Under the pieces are notes generated by a model. The model did not search any database. It was not told the DNA's origin and was given only the letters and a program-made list of their open reading frames with translations. From Halorubrum saccharovorum DSM 1137 (GTDB lineage: Archaea; Halobacteriota; Halobacteria; Halobacteriales; Haloferacaceae): a stretch of DNA of 64,000 bases. The stretch covers positions 91,559-155,558 of the forward strand of contig NZ_AOJE01000005.1 of assembly GCF_000337915.1 (NCBI RefSeq), read 5' to 3'. Numbering within the stretch: the stretch's first letter is position 1; the number at the start of each line of letters is the position of its first letter. Made by a program: the position numbers and the translations under genes. Shown here one piece after another: positions 58,311 to 64,000 of the stretch.

Positions 58311-58547
58311 ATGCCCACCTTCGAGCTGAACCTATCAGACGACGTGTACGCGGAGTTCCAGCAGCTCGCCGAACAGGAGTTCGTCTCCGAGGAGCAGGCC
58401 GCGGAGGACCTGATCGCCTCCGGCATCGAGGCGTACAACGTGAGCGTCGTCGACGACGAGCCTCGCGACGAGATGCTCGACGGCGCCGAGAACAACATGT
58501 TCGACACGGCTGAGGACCCGGGAAGCCTCGAAGACGACCGGCTGTAG
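58311..58547 (+). CDS. Small DUF7120/CopG-like protein
   Basis: A 78-residue acidic protein. MPTFELNLSDDVYAEFQQLAEQE resembles a ribbon-helix-helix opening, followed by a helical FVSEEQAAEDLIASGIEAY and an acidic, disordered tail EDPGSLEDDRL. Probably a dimeric DNA-binding protein; the DUF7120 label is tentative. Confidence 0.65.
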   Translation: MPTFELNLSDDVYAEFQQLAEQEFVSEEQAAEDLIASGIEAYNVSVVDDEPRDEMLDGAENNMFDTAEDPGSLEDDRL

Positions 58548-58591
58548 CCGGTCCGCCTTGCGAACCGACGGCAATTTTCAAAGACGGTCCG

Positions 58592-59776
58592 CTAGTACCC
58601 CAGCCCCAGCAGCCGGTTCGCCGCCAGCGCGGTCAGTGCGAGCCCCATCACGCCGGCGAGCAGCCCGAACGCGACCGTCCAGCCGGCGGCGTCGGAGACC
58701 GCGCCGACGACGACGCTCCCCGACGCGCCGACGACCATGTAGGCGGTCCGGACGAGTCCGAATCCCGCGCCGCGCTCGGCGTCGGAGAGGAGGTCCATGA
58801 ACCGCGACTGCAGCGGCGCGCCCCACGACATCGCGAGACCGACGAACCCGACGCCGACGACGGTGACGCGGAGTCCGAACCCGAACTCCGCCGCCGCGAC
58901 GAGCAGCCCGTAGCCGACGACCCCGGCGGCCATCGTGGCCATCACGGTCGCGTCGCGGCCGATGCGATCGGATATCGATCCCGTCACCGGCTGCGTCGCG
59001 CCGTGGACGAGGAAGTACAGCGAGAACAGAAGCGCCGACACCGCGGTCGAGAGCTCCGTCCCGAACTCGAGGAACGACGGGAGGAAGGAGGCCGTCGCCT
59101 GCCACGTGAACGCGCCCATCGTCGCCAGCGCGGTCGTGTAGAGGATTCGGGGTCGGGAGAGCAGCTCCGCGAGCGGCCCGAACGCGAACCGCTCGCGCAT
59201 CGCCTGATCGGGACGGAGCGGCTCGGTGGGTCGCACCCGCCACGCGAACAGGACGAACACGGGGACCGCGGCGGCGACGCCGAGGGCGATGCCGGCGCGC
59301 CAGCCGTACCGCGACCCGACGAGCGCGGCCAGCGGCGGGGCGGCGAGCCCCGCGACCGGGCCGCCGGCGACGTGGACGCCGATGGCTCGGCCGATGTCGT
59401 CGAACTGCCGCGTGAGGAAGGTGGTCGCCACCGAGTAGTGGAGGCCGGCGCCGGCACCGAGCACGACGGCGAAGACGATGAACGCGACGATCGAGGGGGA
59501 GGCGGCGATGAGCAGCGAGGCGACCGCGGTGGCGCCCACGGCGGTCAGGATGACGGTCCGCTCGCCGTACCGGTCGCCGAGCACGCCGGAGGGGAACTGC
59601 GCGAGCGCGTACGCCAGCCACATGCCAGAGAGGCCCAGCCCGACGGTCGCGTTCGTGACGCCGAACTCGAGGCGGATCTGGGGGATCAGCGGGCTGATCA
59701 CCAGTCGCGCGACCATCGTCGCGGTGAACGCGAGCGTACAGAGCGCGAGCGCAGTGTGCTTGTACCGCCAGTTCAC
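58592..59776 (-). CDS. MFS transporter (paralogue 2)
   Basis: A 394-residue major facilitator starting at GTG 59776 (VNWRYKHTALALCTLAFTAT). LSGMWLAYALAQFPSGVLGD with RYGERTVIL, and RPDQAMRERFAFGPLAELL match the transporter at 43895-45067 almost word for word, including the start. The GTG was chosen because the paralogue begins at the equivalent position; the frame extends 31 codons upstream. Substrate unknown. Confidence 0.85.
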   Translation of the reverse strand: MNWRYKHTALALCTLAFTATMVARLVISPLIPQIRLEFGVTNATVGLGLSGMWLAYALAQFPSGVLGDRYGERTVILTAVGATAVASLLIAASPSIVAFIVFAVVLGAGAGLHYSVATTFLTRQFDDIGRAIGVHVAGGPVAGLAAPPLAALVGSRYGWRAGIALGVAAAVPVFVLFAWRVRPTEPLRPDQAMRERFAFGPLAELLSRPRILYTTALATMGAFTWQATASFLPSFLEFGTELSTAVSALLFSLYFLVHGATQPVTGSISDRIGRDATVMATMAAGVVGYGLLVAAAEFGFGLRVTVVGVGFVGLAMSWGAPLQSRFMDLLSDAERGAGFGLVRTAYMVVGASGSVVVGAVSDAAGWTVAFGLLAGVMGLALTALAANRLLGLGY

Positions 59777-59916
59777 GGCCGGAATTTCGTCCGGGCGGAA
59801 AAGCGGCTTCCGATCCCGGCGCGACTTCGGCGTCGGCCCCGCCCGCCTCACGCGTCGAGACTGGCCCACATCTTTTCAATGGTTTTACGTGAACTCCCCC
59901 GGAAACGGCGATTCGC

Positions 59917-60687
59917 ATGTCCCTCCAGATCGGTTCGACGATAACGCACGGTCTCCGCCGGGTGGCGAATCGGAACGGCCTGCTGTTGGTCGTCGCGTCA
60001 GTCGTCCTCGGGGCGGCGTGGCAGGTGGCGTTCAACAGCGTCATGGCGGCGTCGCTCCCGGCCGAGGCCGCTGGTCAGCTCGCACCGGTAGTCGACGCGC
60101 CGTTCCCCGTGCTCGCCGCATTCGCGGTCGTCTCGTTCCTCGTGTTACCGGTCGTCTCGGTCGTCGCGATCCGGACGTTCGTCGCGGGCGAGACCGGCAG
60201 CATCCCGCGCGAGTTCGTCACGCGCCGGATCGGCTGGGTCGTGGTGAACCTCATGGTCGGCGGTGCGGTCTTCGGCGTGTTGGTGACGGTCGGGACGGTT
60301 CTGTTCCTCATTCCCGGCATCATCGTCTACGTCGCCCTGCTGTTCATGGCGGTCTTCGTCGCGGTCGAGGACGAGAACTTCGTCGCCGCGATGGCCGACA
60401 GCTGGCGTCTCACCCGCGGGAACTGGATCCGCCTGTTCGTGCTGCTGGCGATCGTCATCGTCCCGTTCACCGTCGCGGTAACCGCGCTGTCGATAGGGCT
60501 CACGATCGCGGTCGGTCCGGCGTCGGCGGCCGCGACGCTCGTCACCGTCGCGATCTCGATGGCGTTCAGTATCGTGATCCTCGGCGTGATCGCCGAGGCG
60601 TTCGAGCGCCTCCGCGAGGAGCGCGACCGGCGAGGCGAACTCGGCGAGAGCGGTGCGACCGACCCCGGCTCCGCGCCGACGGCCTGA
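59917..60687 (+). CDS. Polytopic membrane protein, DUF975/DUF7847-like
   Basis: A 256-residue protein with six hydrophobic segments and a recurrent pattern: FLIPGIIVYVALLFMAVFVAVE followed by MADSWRLTRGNWIRLFVLL resembles the P-x-(I/F)-x--R-----P-x-----G--A-x-x-S--L--G family of integral membrane proteins (DUF975 and relatives). The acidic C-terminus follows the last segment. Function unknown. TTTTACGTG lies 27 bases upstream of the ATG. Confidence 0.7.
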   Translation: MSLQIGSTITHGLRRVANRNGLLLVVASVVLGAAWQVAFNSVMAASLPAEAAGQLAPVVDAPFPVLAAFAVVSFLVLPVVSVVAIRTFVAGETGSIPREFVTRRIGWVVVNLMVGGAVFGVLVTVGTVLFLIPGIIVYVALLFMAVFVAVEDENFVAAMADSWRLTRGNWIRLFVLLAIVIVPFTVAVTALSIGLTIAVGPASAAATLVTVAISMAFSIVILGVIAEAFERLREERDRRGELGESGATDPGSAPTA

Positions 60688-60769
60688 GGCGGACCGCGCG
60701 TTCGAGTGCGGCGACAGCCCTCGCATCACTTGGCGACGCCTCTGACGTCACCCGACGACGTTCCTCACG

Positions 60770-61978
60770 TCACCCGACCACGAACTCGATCGGGTACTCC
60801 GTGAAGTTCTCGTACCCCTCCTCGGTGACGACGGCGATGTCCTCGATCCGGACGCCGCCCACGTCGGGATCGTAGAGCCCCGGTTCGACGGTGATCACGT
60901 GGCCGGGCTCAAGCTCCTCTCCCCCGCTCGCGAGCCGGGGGGACTCGTGGACGTCGAGACCGACCCCGTGGCCGGTGGAGTGGATGAACCCCGTCTCCGT
61001 CTCGGGGTCGGTACGGAAGGTGGGCTCGCCGGCGTCCTCGTACACCTCGCAGGCCGCCGCGTGCACGTCCTCGCCGGTCGCGCCCGGCTCGACCGCGTCG
61101 AGCGCGGCGTCGAGCGCGCGCTCGGTGAGGTCGTACCACTCGCGGAGCCGCTCGCTCGGCTCGCCGACGCAGAACGTCCGGGTCATGTCGGCGTTGTACT
61201 TGGTGGCCTTCGACCGCGGGAAGATATCGATGATGATCGCCTCGTTCGCCCGCAACGCCCCCGAACCGCGGTCGTGAGGGTCCGCGGCCTGCGCGCCGCC
61301 GGCGACGATCGTCTGGTCGAGCGCGCACCCGTGCCGCAGGAGCGTCACTTCGATCTCCTCGGTCACCCGTTCGCTGGTGAGCGGCTCGCCGTCGTGAAGG
61401 AGCGTTCCGGGTTCGATCTCGCCGTCGGCAGGATCGTCCTCGCCGTCGGCGGGCACGTCCTCGCCGGCCACGTCGGCGCCGGCGATCAGCTCCTCGGCGG
61501 CCCGCATCGCCGCCTCGTTGGCGCGCTGCGCCTCGCGGATCGCGTCGACCTCCTCGTCGGTCTTCACCGCCCGGGCCTCGCGGATCCGGTCGTCGGCGTC
61601 GACGGCGACCTCGACACCGCGCTCGCGGAGGGCGTCGGCGGTGCCGACCGGGCCGCGGGGCGGCATCGACACGGACTCGACGCCCTTGTCGCGGACGAAG
61701 GCGGCGTACATGTCGTTGCGTTCCTCGCGGCCGCCGTACTCGTAGTCGTAGTCGGCGTGGCGCTCGACCGCGTCGGCGGTCGCTTCCTTCTTCGCCCGGC
61801 CGTACTCCAGCCCGCCGACGAGGACGTGGATCTCGCCGTCGGCGTACAGCGTGAGGAAGGGGTCGGGTCCGGTGAACCCGGAGAGGTACAGCTGGTTGGC
61901 GTCGTCCTGCGAGGCGTCGATCAGGTAGCCGTCCGTCTCGAGGTCGGCGAGCCGGTCGTCGAGTCGCGCGCGGTTCAT
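60770..61978 (-). CDS. M24-family metallopeptidase (Xaa-Pro aminopeptidase-like)
   Basis: A 402-residue two-domain protein. The N-terminal creatinase-like domain (about 1-140) precedes the pita-bread domain, whose five metal ligands are visible: IIDIFP, NADMTRTF, HSTGHGVGLDVHE, ITVEPGLY and VRIEDIAVV. It would cleave N-terminal residues next to proline. An acidic insertion GEDVPADGEDDPADGEIEP interrupts the domain. It is divergent from tfb. A TATATAT block at 62063-62072 suggests a leader of about 60 bases. Confidence 0.85.
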   Translation of the reverse strand: MNRARLDDRLADLETDGYLIDASQDDANQLYLSGFTGPDPFLTLYADGEIHVLVGGLEYGRAKKEATADAVERHADYDYEYGGREERNDMYAAFVRDKGVESVSMPPRGPVGTADALRERGVEVAVDADDRIREARAVKTDEEVDAIREAQRANEAAMRAAEELIAGADVAGEDVPADGEDDPADGEIEPGTLLHDGEPLTSERVTEEIEVTLLRHGCALDQTIVAGGAQAADPHDRGSGALRANEAIIIDIFPRSKATKYNADMTRTFCVGEPSERLREWYDLTERALDAALDAVEPGATGEDVHAAACEVYEDAGEPTFRTDPETETGFIHSTGHGVGLDVHESPRLASGGEELEPGHVITVEPGLYDPDVGGVRIEDIAVVTEEGYENFTEYPIEFVVG

Positions 61979-62291
61979 ACGGAACCTGCTCGGGCGACCC
62001 CCAAATCCGTTGTCCTCGCGGCACTCTCCCCGGCGTCCGAGACGGCGCTCGTCCCGCGAAATAGATATATAGGTGGGGGTTACCGATCGGCGATCGTCTC
62101 CGCCCGTTGTTAAGGCTGGCCGAAAAACCGGCAATAATCGTCGAATGGAGCCTTGAGAACCGCTCTCCATGAGGTTCTCCGAATCGAAACTCACCCAAGC
62201 ATTTAAATATTTCCGCCGATTACGTAACGGTGAGGAAAACCAACCGAGACGCGTCTCTCGGTCCCCTCGTTCCCTCCACCTGATCTAACCA
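61979..62291. promoter_or_regulatory. Divergent promoter region of the M24 peptidase and tfb
   Basis: This 313-bp gap has no gene. For tfb, ATTTAAATAT at 62201-62210 is the strongest TATA element, giving a leader of about 60 bases. A 7-bp stem-loop lies in the leader (ACCGAGA 62243-62249 with TCTCGGT 62256-62262). The minus-strand TATA near 62063-62072 serves the peptidase. Confidence 0.5.
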
Positions 62292-63272
62292 ATGAGCGAA
62301 AACGTTCGAACGTACACGGCGGAGCACGCCGACGAGACCGAGTCCGAGACCGAGACCGAGTCGGCCGACGAGGAGCTTCACTGCCCCGAGTGCGGTGGCC
62401 AGCTCGCGACCGACACGGAACACGGCGAGACCGTCTGCGTCGACTGCGGCCTCGTCGTCGAGGAGGACGAGATCGACCGCGGGCCGGAGTGGCGCGCGTT
62501 CGACTCGAAGGAGAAAGACGAGAAGAGCCGCGTCGGCGCCCCGACGACGAACATGATGCACGACAAGGGGCTCTCGACGAACATCGGCTGGCAGGACAAG
62601 GACGCCTACGGCAAGTCGCTGTCCAGCCGCCAGCGCGAGAAGATGCAGCGGCTGCGCACCTGGAACGAGCGGTTCCGCACCCGCGACTCCAAAGAGCGGA
62701 ACCTGAAACAGGCGCTCGGTGAGATCGACCGGATGGCCAGCGCGCTCGGCCTCCCGGACAACGTCCGCGAGACCGCCTCCGTCATCTACCGCCGCGCGCT
62801 CGACGAGGACCTGCTTCCCGGCCGCTCCATCGAGGGCGTCTCGACGGCGTCGCTGTACGCCGCCGCCCGGCAGGCCGGCACGCCGCGGAGCCTCGACGAG
62901 ATTTCGGCGGTCTCGCGGGTCGAGAAAGACGAGATCGCCCGGACGTACCGCTACGTCGTCCGCGAGCTCAAACTGGAGATCCAGCCCGCCGACCCCGAGA
63001 GCTACGTCCCCCGGTTCGCCTCCGATCTGGGCCTCTCAGACGAGGCCGAGCGCCGGGCGCGCTCGCTGCTCGACACCGCGAAGTCGCAGGGGATCCACTC
63101 GGGGAAGTCGCCCGTTGGACTCGCGGCCGCCGCCGTCTACGCCGCCTCGCTGCTCGTCAACGAGAAGGTGACCCAAAGCGAGGTCAGCGACGTCGCGAAC
63201 ATCAGCGAGGTCACCATCCGGAACCGGTACCACGAGCTGTTGGAGGCCGAGGACGGCGTCGCGCTGAACTGA
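62292..63272 (+). CDS. tfb: Transcription initiation factor IIB (TFB)
   Basis: A 326-residue archaeal TFB that recruits RNA polymerase to TBP-bound promoters. An acidic N-terminal extension precedes the zinc ribbon CPECGGQLATDTEHGETVCVDCG-like (CPEC...CVDC), the B-finger or reader region WRAFDSKEKDEKSRVGAP, then two cyclin folds of about 90 residues each, with VSTASLYAAARQAGTPRSL and GLAAAAVYAASLLVNEKVTQ. Haloarchaea have several TFBs, so this is one of a set. It has a 60-base leader with a hairpin, unusual beside the many leaderless genes here. Confidence 0.95.
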   Translation: MSENVRTYTAEHADETESETETESADEELHCPECGGQLATDTEHGETVCVDCGLVVEEDEIDRGPEWRAFDSKEKDEKSRVGAPTTNMMHDKGLSTNIGWQDKDAYGKSLSSRQREKMQRLRTWNERFRTRDSKERNLKQALGEIDRMASALGLPDNVRETASVIYRRALDEDLLPGRSIEGVSTASLYAAARQAGTPRSLDEISAVSRVEKDEIARTYRYVVRELKLEIQPADPESYVPRFASDLGLSDEAERRARSLLDTAKSQGIHSGKSPVGLAAAAVYAASLLVNEKVTQSEVSDVANISEVTIRNRYHELLEAEDGVALN

Positions 63273-63345
63273 CTCTACAGCGACCGACCCGCAGACGCTC
63301 GCCGCTTTTCCGAACGTCCAAGCCCGCCCGGGCCGAGCCACGCGT

Positions 63346-63819
63346 ATGGAGACCACTCGCCACTTCACGGCGACGACGTACGTCGTCAACGACGGCGCGA
63401 CCGCGCTCCACGCGCACGAGCGCCTGGGGATCCGCCTCCCGCCGGGCGGGCACGTCGACCGCGACGAGCTCCCCCACGAGGCCGCGCTCCGGGAGGTCCG
63501 CGAGGAGACGGGACTGGAAGCGGAGCTCGTCGCGACCGAGTCGCCGATCGAGGGGCCGAACACGCGCGGGCTCCCGGAGCCGGCACACCTCATGCTCCAC
63601 GACATCAACGTCCACGAGGACGGGTCGGTGGGTCACCAGCACGTCGACCACCTCTACTACGCCCGGGTCGGCTCCCGGGAGATCACGCCGAACGGGACGG
63701 AGGAGGTCGAGTCGGACGGCTGGCGCTGGTACACGCCGGCGGAGCTGGCCGAGAGCGACCTCCAGCGTGACGTGATCGACCTCGGCCGCGAAGCGATCGC
63801 CGCCGTCGACGGGGCGTAG
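63346..63819 (+). CDS. NUDIX hydrolase
   Basis: A 157-residue NUDIX protein. The box GX5EX7REUXEEXGU is complete at residues 35-57. Flanking segments IRLPPGGHVDRDELPHE and EVESDGWRWYTPAEL match the group with a C-terminal W-x-P-x-E-L strand. Substrate is not predictable. It begins 73 bases after tfb on the same strand. Confidence 0.85.
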   Translation: METTRHFTATTYVVNDGATALHAHERLGIRLPPGGHVDRDELPHEAALREVREETGLEAELVATESPIEGPNTRGLPEPAHLMLHDINVHEDGSVGHQHVDHLYYARVGSREITPNGTEEVESDGWRWYTPAELAESDLQRDVIDLGREAIAAVDGA

Positions 63820-63939
63820 CCGGGATCGGACAGAGGAGACTCGTCACGATCGAGACCGGATCGGCCGACGGCCGGCGTCAGACGACCGTCTCACGCTCCG
63901 GAAGGTATTTGGGTCGTTGCAGGCGACGTAAACGCAAGA

Positions 63940-64000
63940 ATGGACGCACAGCGAAGAGCGGAGATAACCGGGTGGGACGCCCGGGAGTTCTCGGACGGCT
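63940..64000 (+). CDS. N-terminal fragment of a gene running off the window
   Basis: The final 61 bases read MDAQRRAEITGWDAREFSDG from ATG 63940 and continue past the end. Acidic haloarchaeal proteins with this kind of opening exist (I have DUF7527-type sequences in mind, weakly). There is too little sequence to assign a function. Confidence 0.4.
   Translation, partial: MDAQRRAEITGWDAREFSDG

Overview
The window is a stretch of chromosome from a haloarchaeon (class Halobacteria; a Halorubrum-like member of the Haloferacales is my best guess, not proven). The support is high GC, strongly acidic proteins, a TFB gene, archaeal-type MetK, MptE, RaSEA and NAC, haloarchaea-only families (Bat-type HTH, DUF5789-, DUF5804- and TbsP-like proteins), and many start codons with a TATA element 25-30 bp upstream, which is the haloarchaeal leaderless arrangement. 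Most of it is a dense housekeeping and metabolic backbone read on both strands.

Layout. 1-3.9 kb: the 3' part of an assimilatory nitrate reductase and a NarK-like transporter, separated by a multi-hairpin element. 3.9-6.2 kb: uS10 paralogue, NUDIX hydrolase, a Cys-rich putative PD-(D/E)XK protein and a small membrane protein. 6.2-12.3 kb: a divergent 2-hydroxyacid/lactate oxidation locus (a YdiJ-type flavo-iron-sulfur dehydrogenase opposite LutC and a LutB-LutA fusion). 12.3-17.8 kb: small haloarchaeal proteins, a degenerate MBL-like protein, and a Bat regulator followed by a GAF-PAS histidine kinase. 17.8-22.6 kb: metK, an aminotransferase and a nac-trmI-(TbsP-like) group. 22.7-25.6 kb: pterin/flavin genes (creatininase-family ArfB candidate, mptE, folP). 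25.8-31.1 kb: DUF192 lipoprotein, trmJ-azlC-azlD operon, engB and a DUF4013 membrane protein. 31.2-39.4 kb: formyl-THF cyclo-ligase-like, RaSEA, VanZ-like, aldehyde:ferredoxin oxidoreductase, enolase superfamily, DUF1405 and FxsA. 39.5-42.2 kb: tRNA-Ile followed by a small decayed accessory island. 42.3-51.4 kb: thioredoxin-fold proteins, cysteine synthase, MFS, PHP, ThuA, a large PAS histidine kinase and OsmC. 51.5-64 kb: sugar MFS, MBL hydrolase, zinc-ribbon membrane protein, FAH, hisC-AK6-CDP-alcohol transferase, a second MFS paralogue, M24 peptidase, tfb and NUDIX.

The accessory signal is concentrated just downstream of tRNA-Ile (39.5-42.2 kb). A ~60-70 bp element occurs there twice as direct repeats. 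Between the copies lie a zinc-ribbon protein, a lower-GC Tat-exported protein, an inverted-repeat element and a frameshifted DNA adenine methylase start. The second copy abuts a histidine kinase that has lost everything except its ATPase domain. This reads as the scar of repeated insertion and deletion at a tRNA. I see no complete new system there. Other points worth checking are a histidine kinase with a pseudo-receiver, a putative nuclease fold joined to a four-cysteine tail, the LutB-LutA fusion, and several operator-like inverted repeats that overlap TATA elements.
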